NCBI GenBank assembly: GCA_028278555.1
Contig: JANQEA010000074.1
Coordinates: 1 to 64,000, forward strand
Direction of reading: 5' to 3'
Source of the DNA: Candidatus Bipolaricaulota bacterium
GTDB lineage: Bacteria > Bipolaricaulota > Bipolaricaulia > UBA7950 > UBA9294
DNA: 64,000 nt
This document shows, in pieces, positions 8,467 through 16,514 of the stretch; position 1 is the stretch's first letter; every line of letters begins with the position of its first letter. Below the pieces are notes generated by a model that saw only the letters and a list, made by a program, of their open reading frames with translations, was not told the DNA's origin and ran no database searches. Position numbers and translations under genes: made by a program.

Positions 8467-10204
8467 GGCGCGATCCTTCCACGACGTGAAGGGTGACAAG
8501 TCTCACTTTCTGCCCCCGTTCATCCCGCGATTCGGCGGATCCCTCGGCATGTCCGACGAACCAGACTCCGCGGTGGAACGGGAATTCGGTGGAAAGAGAG
8601 CTCAGGATGCCGATCGATCGGTCCGCATCGTCCTCAATCAGCTCCCGCAGGCTGCGCATGTCATCGATGGTGTGAATGCTGAGCCCTTGTGGAACGGACG
8701 TGACCCGGAATCCGAGTCCGTCTACGAGGAACCATCCTTCTTCGAACGGCGACGCCGTGACCTGATCGAGGATCAGGCGATCCTCGCGTGTGTTGTACGT
8801 CAGGCGAACCGCCGGCTGCGAATTCCCGTACGAGGAGAAGCTCTTCAGCGCGTTCCGATCGATGGATGCTTCGATCCGACCACCGGCGAACGTGTGCTCG
8901 AACTGCTCGGGAAAGACTTGGGATTGTGGCATCATGGCTGAGAGAGCGTCCGAAGCTGCCGAGACGGAGACGATCTGAAGAGGGATGGTCTCACTCGTCG
9001 TGGGCTGAATGAGGAGGCCGGCTTCTCGCCATAGAATACTATACGAATCAGCATATAGGCCGAATGATGTATGGAGCTGTAATATCGTATTTACAGCATA
9101 TTTAGTGATTACCGTATGATCCGAGTTCGCATACAAACCGGACAAAACCGCAAGAAGAACGAAGAGAGCGGACAGCGACCCGATGGCCGCCTTCCGATGT
9201 CTCCGACCAACAGCGGCCGATATGCCGAATCCAACAAGGGAGACCACGATCAACAGGATCACGGCGGAATAGGATGGGCGAACGACATGGAGGGCACCCA
9301 AGAGCGTCTCTGATACGTCATTCAGCGTGAGGCGCGAAGCGGGCGGAGTTGCATCGGCGATGCTCGCGATCTCGGTTGGGGTCAGATCGGCAGCACGCAT
9401 GGTCACGAGCGCGACATGCCCGGCACCGTACTGTCGGATGTACAGAAGCGGGGTGCTATCGCGATGAAGTGTTGTTGCTGTGGCGGATTTCGGAGTTCCG
9501 GTCAAGTACTGCCGACCGTCAAGGTTGGAGGCGAGTGCCGGATGATCGAGCGGGAGAAGTTCGCGAACGATCGGAGAGTCGAGACGGAAGAAGTCGGGCC
9601 CTGTCAATAGAACAGCAGTGCCGCCGGCGTAGACCCAGCGTGCGATGGCATCCCAGCTCTCTTGCGGAGGTGCGGCCGAGATCCAGAGGCTTTCGGCGGC
9701 GTCGTACGCCCACCACTCCGATGGCAGGTCTGTGGCGTTCACTGGCGGCGTGTCGGGATCGATCGGGTAGGGGAGCATGCCATAGAGCAGAGGAAACGGA
9801 TCGAGACGCCGAGTCGATCGCAGATCGACCTCCTGTTCGGCCAGAGGGCGCCCGGAAGCGTCGATCAGGCTGACAAGAACGGGATTGAACGGATCATAGA
9901 GCGGAATCGTCGTCCGATAGATGCCGTTGCCTGTCACGCTGATTCTCGGCTCCTGAAGAACCGAAGCGGTTCCACGCCAGGGAGTTCCAAGGGTCTGGGT
10001 GACTCGGATTTGCGCATCCACGACCCCCGAAAGCCCACGAACATCAACCCGGAGCGGTGCGTATCGTTCAGGCACGACATGTCCGTTGAAACCGATCTGA
10101 GCCTCGATTGAAGGAGTCGCGGCTCCGGCGACGCCCCACAACGCGAGGAGCATCGCCAAAACCATGAGGAATGGGATGTGCTGTGGAGTCCGCCCGCTCG
10201 TCAT
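8459..10204 (-). CDS. Exported membrane-anchored protein heading the MoxR operon
   Basis: The 581-residue product has an N-terminal signal or anchor (about 10-28). A beta-rich extracytoplasmic part follows, then a flavodoxin-like region (YAGGTAVLLTGPDFF, about 192-206) of the kind seen in DUF4350-like proteins. A pair of membrane helices lies around 315-360, and another extracellular domain follows. It is the first gene of the operon. There is no usable Shine-Dalgarno spacing at the ATG: a TAGACT box ends seven bases before it, which would fit a leaderless mRNA. The segment 9020-9130 is strikingly AT-rich for this genome and uses rare codons. Confidence 0.65.
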   Translation of the reverse strand: MTSGRTPQHIPFLMVLAMLLALWGVAGAATPSIEAQIGFNGHVVPERYAPLRVDVRGLSGVVDAQIRVTQTLGTPWRGTASVLQEPRISVTGNGIYRTTIPLYDPFNPVLVSLIDASGRPLAEQEVDLRSTRRLDPFPLLYGMLPYPIDPDTPPVNATDLPSEWWAYDAAESLWISAAPPQESWDAIARWVYAGGTAVLLTGPDFFRLDSPIVRELLPLDHPALASNLDGRQYLTGTPKSATATTLHRDSTPLLYIRQYGAGHVALVTMRAADLTPTEIASIADATPPASRLTLNDVSETLLGALHVVRPSYSAVILLIVVSLVGFGISAAVGRRHRKAAIGSLSALFVLLAVLSGLYANSDHTVITKYAVNTILQLHTSFGLYADSYSILWREAGLLIQPTTSETIPLQIVSVSAASDALSAMMPQSQVFPEQFEHTFAGGRIEASIDRNALKSFSSYGNSQPAVRLTYNTREDRLILDQVTASPFEEGWFLVDGLGFRVTSVPQGLSIHTIDDMRSLRELIEDDADRSIGILSSLSTEFPFHRGVWFVGHAEGSAESRDERGQKVRLVTLHVVEGSRHD

Positions 10205-10303
10205 CTCCTGCAGTCTATCGACGGAATGTCAAGAAATTGAGGAGACGATGGTGGCTGCGGGCAGCAGGCTCACTTCTTGGGGTGCCGGAGACGCTGAGCG
10301 TTT

Positions 10304-10921
10304 CTATTGAGGGAGTTTCTCGACAGCGAGTGCTGCGTCTTCACTGAGGACGTCAGCATAGATCTGCGTCGTCTGGATCGATCGATGGCCAAGCTGCTTC
10401 TGCACCAATCGGAGATTGAAATCCGATGCGCGATAGAGGAGCGACGCGTACGTGTGTCGGCAGGAGTGAATCGAGAACCGCCGCGGAATCCCGACGGCAT
10501 CGGCGTGCTTCCGGAAGATCCGATAGACGGCCGTCCGCGTCAGCGGACCTCCGCGCGAGGAGACGAACAGCGGAGAGCGTCCGGCGGTCGGCTGCCCCTC
10601 GGTCTCCTTCCATTCGATGAACCGGGCGAGGTGATCGCAGAGTGCGGACCCGATTCGCACCCCTCGCTTCTTGTGCCCCTTTCCATCGCGGACGATCAGC
10701 GATGCATGGGCGCGATCGAGGATCACGTCCCGAAGCTGAAGCGCGCAGATCTCCGAGACGCGGAGTCCGGAGTCGAGGGCGACATGGAGGATCGACCAAT
10801 CGCGAATCGGATCGGTCCGTCCGTCCGATGTCGGTGCCTGGGCGATCTCCTGGCAGTAGGTCTTCAGCGCTTGAACCTGGTCCGGCGTCAAGAAGTCTTC
10901 GTGGGTAACCTCGAGGGGCAT
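10304..10921 (-). CDS. Solo catalytic-domain tyrosine recombinase
   Basis: The 205-residue protein has the full tyrosine recombinase active site. It shows Arg in SGLRVSEI, Lys in GKGHKKR, the HxxR box HSCRHT, His in LGHRS and the nucleophile Tyr in QIYADV. It lacks most of the SAM-like core-binding N-terminal domain, so it is about 100 residues shorter than XerC/D. The start at 10921 is supported by GGAGGAG four bases upstream; the frame extends to 10993 but without such a site. No other phage or element genes adjoin it. The palindrome at 10983-11014 is a possible target site. It could be a relic integrase or a dedicated DNA-switching enzyme. Confidence 0.85.
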   Translation of the reverse strand: MPLEVTHEDFLTPDQVQALKTYCQEIAQAPTSDGRTDPIRDWSILHVALDSGLRVSEICALQLRDVILDRAHASLIVRDGKGHKKRGVRIGSALCDHLARFIEWKETEGQPTAGRSPLFVSSRGGPLTRTAVYRIFRKHADAVGIPRRFSIHSCRHTYASLLYRASDFNLRLVQKQLGHRSIQTTQIYADVLSEDAALAVEKLPQ

Positions 10922-10982
10922 ATCTCCTCCCTTACTCGTGGCGAGGAGGGTAGCCGTCCGGTGGTCTTTCGGGCGGGACAAG

Positions 10983-11014
10983 TTTCGCAACAAAAGGGCA
11001 CTTTTGTTGCGAAA
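10983..11014. repeat. Perfect 14-base inverted repeat upstream of recombinase gene
   Basis: TTTCGCAACAAAAG (10983-10996) is repeated inverted as CTTTTGTTGCGAAA (11001-11014), with a four-base spacer GGCA. Nothing like a U-tract follows on either strand, so it is a poor terminator. The size and symmetry fit a recombinase core site or the operator of a dimeric repressor. It lies 62 bases upstream of the recombinase start, in the 241-base gap between that gene and the HD gene. Confidence 0.8.
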
Positions 11015-11162
11015 GCTATGCCTGAGCGGCGAAAACTCTGTTCAGATCATGGTTTTCTCCGATTCGTCATCATCGCGGGTACCTCTCCGGACTGGCACGG
11101 GGAAGCGCTGAGGCCCGATCCCGAGGGTCTGCCGACCCGTCGGAAGCGATTTGCGGGGCCTC

Positions 11163-11936
11163 TCAGTCGATCGAATATCGCTGAAGGATCTTTTTCTCTT
11201 CCCCAACGACGTTTCCCTCGACCTCGACGTACGGAGAGAGCGTCGAGTTCTCGAGCTTCTCGCGGAGGAGGCTGTCGAGCTGGAAGATTCCCGCCGAGTT
11301 CGACATCTCGATCGCGATCCGGATCGGGCGCTCGGTCCCCCGCTCGAGTCGAACCTTCTTGATCGCCATGGCGGAGACCGAGTGGATTGACGGCCCGCCG
11401 ATTTCAAATGGAATCCGCGCCCGACCGGATTCCATGTCGAGCGCGTCGGCGACCTTCACGACGCCGGCCTCGATGGTCAGCGTCCGGATCTGGCGCTGGT
11501 GCGCGTAGATCGCGTGCAACACCTCTCCCTTGATCAGCGCGATCGTCCGCAGATCGTAGATTCCATCGAGGAGCTGGTCGATCAGTGGAGCTGCGAGTAC
11601 GAGCGACAGAAGCTCGTGTTCCTCGCGATGGACGATGTGGCCGATGTCGTGCAGCACGCATGCGAGCACGACGATCACCTCAGCGTCGTCGTTCGTCAGA
11701 TCGTGGTTCGCGACGGCGCTCGGCGTGACGCCCCCCTCGACCAGGAGTCGGAGGAGCTTGAGGCCGATGTTCGTCATGATCCGAACGTGCACTGGTCCGT
11801 GATCGTTGATTCCCATCCGATCGATTGCGGTGATGTTCGAGCCGGACCAATAGGCGTCGAGCTGAGGCGAGGCGTCGATCCGTTCGACAAGCTGCCGAAG
11901 CGTTCGATTCTGGAGGCAGGGGACGTTAAGGGGCAT
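11163..11936 (-). CDS. HD-domain phosphohydrolase
   Basis: The 257-residue protein has the HD metal-binding pattern. NDHGPVHV carries the first His, HDIGHIVHREEHE the HD pair and further His, and ADALDME the distal Asp. HD proteins hydrolyse phosphate esters of nucleotides or related substrates; the substrate here is unknown. GAGGAG four bases upstream supports the start at 11936. It overlaps the preceding HTH gene, so the two are probably co-translated and the HTH protein may sense or control the same ligand. It is predicted to be cytoplasmic. Confidence 0.8.
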   Translation of the reverse strand: MPLNVPCLQNRTLRQLVERIDASPQLDAYWSGSNITAIDRMGINDHGPVHVRIMTNIGLKLLRLLVEGGVTPSAVANHDLTNDDAEVIVVLACVLHDIGHIVHREEHELLSLVLAAPLIDQLLDGIYDLRTIALIKGEVLHAIYAHQRQIRTLTIEAGVVKVADALDMESGRARIPFEIGGPSIHSVSAMAIKKVRLERGTERPIRIAIEMSNSAGIFQLDSLLREKLENSTLSPYVEVEGNVVGEEKKILQRYSID

Positions 11937-12375
11937 CGATCTCCTCTCGAAGGGCGGCCCACCATGGAGGCGGATCGCGGTCGACGGTGCGCTCGGCGTG
12001 GCGCTGTTCTTCCAACTGGAGGAGGCGTTGTCGCAGGAAGGCGACCTCTTCGCGGAGGGCCGCGATCAACGAATCGGTTTGGTCCGGTTTCGTATCGATT
12101 TGCAGGGAACGTTGCGAAACCGGTACTTCTACAGCGTCCTTTTTATAGATGCTAGCTCTTAAGATCTCGCTCGCTTCAGTCATGGTTAGTCCGCTATCGT
12201 GCAGCTCCTGCAGTCGACGGAGAAGTTCGGCCCCTGCATCGGTCAGAAGGATCTGATTGTTCGGCCCGCGCCGGATGTGGGCGATCAGAAGATCCTTGAT
12301 CGCTTCGATCCGATTGCGAACCTGGTTCGCGCTGGTGAGGCCGAGGGTCTGCCGGAGGCTGCTGATGGAGTGCAT
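11926..12375 (-). CDS. HTH protein with C-terminal coiled coil
   Basis: From the ATG at 12375 the product has 149 residues. An N-terminal segment resembling a winged helix (SLRQTLGLTSANQVRNRIEA) is followed by a MerR-like helix-turn-helix (LQELHDSGLTMTEASEILRA). A charged coiled coil (IAALREEVAFLRQRLLQLEE) near the C-terminus is likely to give dimers. An in-frame TTG at 12417 would lengthen it by 14 residues; neither start has a clear Shine-Dalgarno site. It is divergent from mutL and overlaps the HD gene by 11 bases. It is probably a local DNA-binding regulator, with no known ligand. Confidence 0.6.
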   Translation of the reverse strand: MHSISSLRQTLGLTSANQVRNRIEAIKDLLIAHIRRGPNNQILLTDAGAELLRRLQELHDSGLTMTEASEILRASIYKKDAVEVPVSQRSLQIDTKPDQTDSLIAALREEVAFLRQRLLQLEEQRHAERTVDRDPPPWWAALREEIDAP

Positions 12376-12430
12376 GGTCACGGGGAGACGATACCGTACC
12401 GGCTCCGTGCGGGGCAAGATCGAAGACCGA

Positions 12431-12459
12431 TTGTGAGGGGCGAGCCGATCGGATAGCCT
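12431..12459 (+). promoter_or_regulatory. Predicted mutL promoter, near-leaderless
   Basis: TTGTGA (12431-12436) and TAGCCT (12454-12459) are 17 bases apart. The -10 box ends nine bases before the mutL ATG, and there is no Shine-Dalgarno sequence. The transcript should therefore start within a few bases of the start codon. Confidence 0.5.
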
Positions 12460-12468
12460 AGAGACCGC

Positions 12469-14196
12469 ATGCCCATCCGACGACTAACCGAGCCCGTGAC
12501 TCTGAAGATCGCTGCTGGAGAGGTGATCGACCGTCCGGCCTCGGTGGTCAAGGAGCTCGTGGAGAACGCGATCGACGCCGGAAGTGAGAGGATCGACGTC
12601 ATCCTCCGCGAGGGAGGCACGTCTCTCGTCGTCGTTCGCGACGACGGAGAAGGAATGCTCGGTGAGGAGCTCGGTCTCGCCTTCGAGCGCTACGCAACGA
12701 GCAAGATCCAGACCGAAGAGGACCTCTTCTCGATCGAGACGCTCGGGTTTCGCGGGGAAGCGCTCGCGAGCATTGCGGCTGTCTCACGGATTCGAATCAC
12801 GTCGTGCCCGCGAGACGGGGACGGAGCCCACTCGCTCGAAGTGAGCGGCGGCGACAGCGGGGGCATCGCGCCCGCATCGCGAGCGGGCGGAACGACGATC
12901 GAGGTTCGCGATCTCTTCTTCAACGTCCCGGCTCGCGCCCGGTTCCTCGGATCGCCGCGGACGGAGTTCATGCACGCCAACCGCGTCGTCCAGCGACTCG
13001 CACTCCTCTCCCCGACGATCGGGTGGACGGTGACACACGACGATCGCGAGGTCTTCTCAGCCCCGGCCGTCGGCTCGCTCCATGACCGGCTTGCCCAGAT
13101 CTATGGAACGGATGTGGCGAATGGGATGATCCCGATCGAGGCGGAGCGAGGCGGGGTGACGGTCCGTGGGTTCATCAGTCGGCCGGACCTGAGACGGGGA
13201 AACCGACGGGATCAGAGCCTGATCGTCAACGGTCGATTCGTCAGCGACCGCGGTCTGTCGTTCGTCTTGTCGAGCGCCTACCGCGGGATCCTCCGGCCGG
13301 GGAGCTACCCGATTGCCGTCATCCACGTCGATCTGCCGCACGATCGGGTCGACGTTAACGTGCATCCACGGAAAGAGGAGATCCGCTTCTCGGATTCCCG
13401 CCAGGTTCAAGACACCGTTGCCGCTGCGCTCCAGAAGGCCCTCTCGAGTCAGCAGGTCGTCGCTCCGCTGGCCCCTGGGCGAACGACGGCCGGAACGGGG
13501 ACGTCCGAGCCGCGAGCACCGTACGCCGAGAAGACCGAAGCGTTGTCGTTCGATCTGCCGCGCGAGATTCGCTTGAGCGGCCGTCTGCGTGATGCGGAAA
13601 AAGTGAGGGTTACGGGGGATCGACGCGTCGTCGGGCAGCTCCACGCCACCTACCTCCTGGTCGAAACGCCCGAGGGGTTGGAGATCGTCGATCAGCACGT
13701 CGCGCACGAGCGGATCCTCTATGAAGGACTCCGGGGCGAGTGGAGCGCGGAGGGGATCGTCCGCCAGATCTTCCTCATCCCGGCGCGGGTCGAAGTCCCA
13801 TTCGAGACGGCGAGCGTTCTCACCGGCCGGAGAGAGGAGCTTGAGCGGGTCGGAATCATCCTCGACGAGTTCGGCGGTGGGACGTTCCTGATCCGCGAAT
13901 ACCCGCGCGCGTTGGCCGACGAACAGACAAAGCGCGGGTTTCAGGAGGTCATCGAAGCACTCGTCGAGGCGCTCGACTCCGAGGGGGACTTGGAAGAACC
14001 GCTCTTCGATCGGCTCCTCAGCGAGCTCGCTTGTGGTGCGGCGATCAAGGCGGGGGACCCGATTCCGCTCGCTGAGGCGCAGGCGCTGGTTGAGCAGCTA
14101 ACGGCGTTGGAGAATCCCTACTTCTGTCCGCACGGACGCCCGATCATCTTCAGCTTCGCGAGGGACGAGCTCGATCGCCGATTCCAGCGTCGCTAG
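12469..14196 (+). CDS. mutL: DNA mismatch repair protein MutL
   Basis: This 575-residue MutL has the GHKL ATPase motifs ELVENAIDAG, DDGEGM and GFRGEAL in the first 110 residues. The C-terminal endonuclease motif DQHVAHERILYE starts at residue 408, with the accessory metal motifs ACGAAIKAG (Cys 522) and CPHGRP (Cys 553). It should therefore be a nicking MutL of the kind found in bacteria without MutH. It acts in the cytoplasm with MutS, which is not in the window. It is monocistronic here. Its stop overlaps the convergent lipid-kinase gene by 4 bases. Confidence 0.97.
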   Translation: MPIRRLTEPVTLKIAAGEVIDRPASVVKELVENAIDAGSERIDVILREGGTSLVVVRDDGEGMLGEELGLAFERYATSKIQTEEDLFSIETLGFRGEALASIAAVSRIRITSCPRDGDGAHSLEVSGGDSGGIAPASRAGGTTIEVRDLFFNVPARARFLGSPRTEFMHANRVVQRLALLSPTIGWTVTHDDREVFSAPAVGSLHDRLAQIYGTDVANGMIPIEAERGGVTVRGFISRPDLRRGNRRDQSLIVNGRFVSDRGLSFVLSSAYRGILRPGSYPIAVIHVDLPHDRVDVNVHPRKEEIRFSDSRQVQDTVAAALQKALSSQQVVAPLAPGRTTAGTGTSEPRAPYAEKTEALSFDLPREIRLSGRLRDAEKVRVTGDRRVVGQLHATYLLVETPEGLEIVDQHVAHERILYEGLRGEWSAEGIVRQIFLIPARVEVPFETASVLTGRREELERVGIILDEFGGGTFLIREYPRALADEQTKRGFQEVIEALVEALDSEGDLEEPLFDRLLSELACGAAIKAGDPIPLAEAQALVEQLTALENPYFCPHGRPIIFSFARDELDRRFQRR

Positions 14197-15086
14197 GCGG
14201 GAATCAGCACGCGAAGAGCCTTCGGAAGGACTCGGACGGAGAACGAATCGCTCGGAAGCCGGAACGGTTCGCCATCGACGTGAGCGATCAGCTTCTTCGG
14301 CGACGCGATCGTCGCTTCGGTCAGCTGGCAATAGTGGACGTTCCGCCACCCGAGGTGCTTCCCGGCGCGCACTCGGGGGAGTCGGACGAGGCGCTCGAGC
14401 TTCGAGTAGTCCTCGATGACGGAGATGTCGATCATCCCGTCGTAGACGTCGGCCTCCGGCGCGAGCTTGAATCCGCCGCCGGCGAACTTCCCGTTGGAGA
14501 GTCCGATCGATAGACACGTGGCGTCCAGCTGCCACGCCTCCGATTCGATCGTCACCGGGAACGCCTTGAACCGGAAGACCTCCTTCACGGCGGCCGAGAT
14601 GTAGGCGGCCGCGCCGCGGAGACGCTCCATCTGGAGGACGTCGCGGGCGACCTGGGCGTCGATGCCGATCCCGACTCCGTTGACGAAGCACCGGTCGTCG
14701 GCGACCTGCCCGAGGTCGACGGTCGTCTCCTGATGGTTGCCGAGAACGTTGAGTGCGTCGAACGGATCGGCCGGGATGCCAAGCATCCGGACGAAGTCGT
14801 TCCCGGTCCCGGCAGGGATCACCGCGAGGACGGCATCCTGCCCGAGGAGGCCGTTTGCGACCTCGTTAACCGTCCCGTCGCCGCCCATGGCGACGATCCG
14901 ATGGAATCCGGCTTCGACGCCCCACTTGGCGACGTCGGTCGCCTCCTGAGGCTCGTTGGTGTAGTGGAGTTCGTAGTCGATTCCCCGGCGATCGAGCTCC
15001 TCCTTCACCTTCGGAAAGAGCTCCTTGCATCGACCGTGCCCTGCGATCAGATTGACAATCAGGAACAGCCCCGCCCCGTCGCCCAT
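14193..15086 (-). CDS. Diacylglycerol kinase-type lipid kinase (YegS/DgkB family)
   Basis: The 297-residue protein has the nucleotide-binding signature GGDGTVNEVANGLL near 62-75 and the PAGTGNDFVRMLG motif near 91-103. A C-terminal all-beta half is typical of DagK_cat proteins. These enzymes phosphorylate diacylglycerol, sphingoid bases or similar lipids with ATP at the inner membrane face. The lipid cannot be told from sequence. It lies 64 bases after the methyltransferase gene on the same strand, so it could be read through from the thiamine operon or be separate. Confidence 0.85.
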   Translation of the reverse strand: MGDGAGLFLIVNLIAGHGRCKELFPKVKEELDRRGIDYELHYTNEPQEATDVAKWGVEAGFHRIVAMGGDGTVNEVANGLLGQDAVLAVIPAGTGNDFVRMLGIPADPFDALNVLGNHQETTVDLGQVADDRCFVNGVGIGIDAQVARDVLQMERLRGAAAYISAAVKEVFRFKAFPVTIESEAWQLDATCLSIGLSNGKFAGGGFKLAPEADVYDGMIDISVIEDYSKLERLVRLPRVRAGKHLGWRNVHYCQLTEATIASPKKLIAHVDGEPFRLPSDSFSVRVLPKALRVLIPA

Positions 15087-15150
15087 GGTGGAATCCTACG
15101 AAACCTAGCGGAGGCAAGTCAAGAATGAGCGGAGCGATGTCGGGCTGCTT

Positions 15151-15786
15151 TCACTCCTTGACCGCGCGGACGACGACGAATGAACCGGTGTCGTGCCCCT
15201 CGGAAGGCGGTTCGATCCGATCGTTCGCATGGTCCGGATGCCCGGTCAGCGTCTGCACCGTCCGCTCGATCGTGAACCCGGCGGCCTCCAGCGCATCGAG
15301 CATCTCGTCTGTGAAGCGGAGGATTGCCTGGCTGAAGAACGGATCCTTGGGTCCAGCACTGTCGTAGATGCGCCCCACGGCGCTGTCGCGGGGCACCGAA
15401 GCGACGATCACACACCCGCGCGGCCGAAGGACGCGGGCGACTTCACGGAGTGCGCGATCGAGTTCTTGAACGAAACAGAGCACGGTGATGAGGAAGACTG
15501 CGTCAACGGCTGTATCGGGGAGTGGCAGCGCCTCGACCCGTCCCGAGATGATCTCGACTCCGCGCCTTCGGGCGAGCGCGGCCATCCGCGCGGAGGGCTC
15601 GATCCCCACCGGGATCCCGAGCCTCGACGCGAAACGACCGGTCCCCACGCCGATCTCGACCCAATCGCCTGGCGGCGGCAGAACCTCGCGGACGGCGAGC
15701 AACTCCGACTCATAGACGTTCGGGTACGCATCGAACCACGCATCGTACTCGGCGAAGTGCGTCTCGAACGGATTCGACTTGCCCAT
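15151..15786 (-). CDS. SAM-dependent class I methyltransferase
   Basis: The 211-residue protein has the SAM-binding motif VEIGVGTGRFASRLG near 44-58 and motif II-like VDAVFLITVLCFV. A motif resembling the Methyltransf_11 family follows (ALREVARVLRPRGCVIVA). The start at 15786 is the ATG of TGATG, sharing one base with the stop of the ABC ATPase gene, so translation is probably coupled. The substrate is unknown. Its place as the last gene of a TPP-riboswitch operon is unusual and may hint at a role in thiamine or pyrimidine precursor handling, though this is inference only. Confidence 0.75.
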   Translation of the reverse strand: MGKSNPFETHFAEYDAWFDAYPNVYESELLAVREVLPPPGDWVEIGVGTGRFASRLGIPVGIEPSARMAALARRRGVEIISGRVEALPLPDTAVDAVFLITVLCFVQELDRALREVARVLRPRGCVIVASVPRDSAVGRIYDSAGPKDPFFSQAILRFTDEMLDALEAAGFTIERTVQTLTGHPDHANDRIEPPSEGHDTGSFVVVRAVKE

Positions 15787-16514
15787 CACAAGCCGCCCTG
15801 ATGGATGAGCGAGAGGAGCCCATCTCGTGCCGCGACGAACGCGTTCCCGAAGCGGTCGGTCCGCTCGGATGGCTCCAGCCGGATCGTCCGCTCGCCGAGG
15901 ACTCCGGCCGGGCGATCGGTCAGCAGGACGACACGCTCGGCGAGGGCGACCGCTTCCTCGAGATCGTGGGTGACGAAGAGCATCGTCCGTTCGAGCCGTC
16001 CGAGAAGCTCGGCGAGCCAGTCCTGCATCCGATGGCGGGTCAGGACGTCGAGGGCGCCGAACGGCTCGTCGAGGACGAGGATCGGGCAGCCGGTCAACAG
16101 CGCGCGGAGGAGGGCGACGCGCTGCTGCATCCCGCCGGAGAGTTCGTGCGGGTAGGACGCCTCGAATCCGGTCAGGCCGAAGGCGGGGAGCTGCTCGGCG
16201 ACGGCGGCTCGACGCTCCGCGCGCTCGACGCCGCGGATCTGGAGCGGAAGCTCGGCGTTCTCGAGCACCGTCTTCCACGGAAAGAGGAGCCCGCCCTGAG
16301 GCAGGTAGCCGGCTCGGTCGAGTCGCCCGACGATCTCCCCGCCGTCGGCCGGCTCCAGCCCGAGGAGGATCCGTAGGAGCGTCGTCTTCCCGCAGCCCGA
16401 CGGGCCGAGGAGGGCGACCGTCTCTCGTTCCTCGAGCCGGAGCGAGACACCGCAGAGGACGTCGAGGTCCCCGTACCGTTTGGTGACGTTCCGGGCGGTC
16501 AGGACGGCTGTCAC
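15786..16514 (-). CDS. thiZ: ABC transporter ATPase, thiamine/precursor uptake
   Basis: The 242-residue ATPase begins at a GTG overlapping the stop of the binding-protein gene (GTGA). It has Walker A LLGPSGCGKTT, a Q-loop (YLPQGG), signature LSGGMQQRVAL, Walker B ILVLDEPFGALD and switch His in FVTHDLEEA. It belongs to the nitrate/taurine/ThiZ family of importer ATPases. With the adjacent permease and THI5/NMT1-type binding protein under a TPP riboswitch, it should power uptake of thiamine or its pyrimidine part. Confidence 0.88.
   Translation of the reverse strand: MTAVLTARNVTKRYGDLDVLCGVSLRLEERETVALLGPSGCGKTTLLRILLGLEPADGGEIVGRLDRAGYLPQGGLLFPWKTVLENAELPLQIRGVERAERRAAVAEQLPAFGLTGFEASYPHELSGGMQQRVALLRALLTGCPILVLDEPFGALDVLTRHRMQDWLAELLGRLERTMLFVTHDLEEAVALAERVVLLTDRPAGVLGERTIRLEPSERTDRFGNAFVAARDGLLSLIHQGGL

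Noticed and set aside
15787..16278. N-terminal extension of the methyltransferase frame into the ABC ATPase gene
   Set aside because: It overlaps a real ATPase gene in another frame and reads as Arg/Pro-rich noise; the ATG at 15786 fits a coupled TGATG start.
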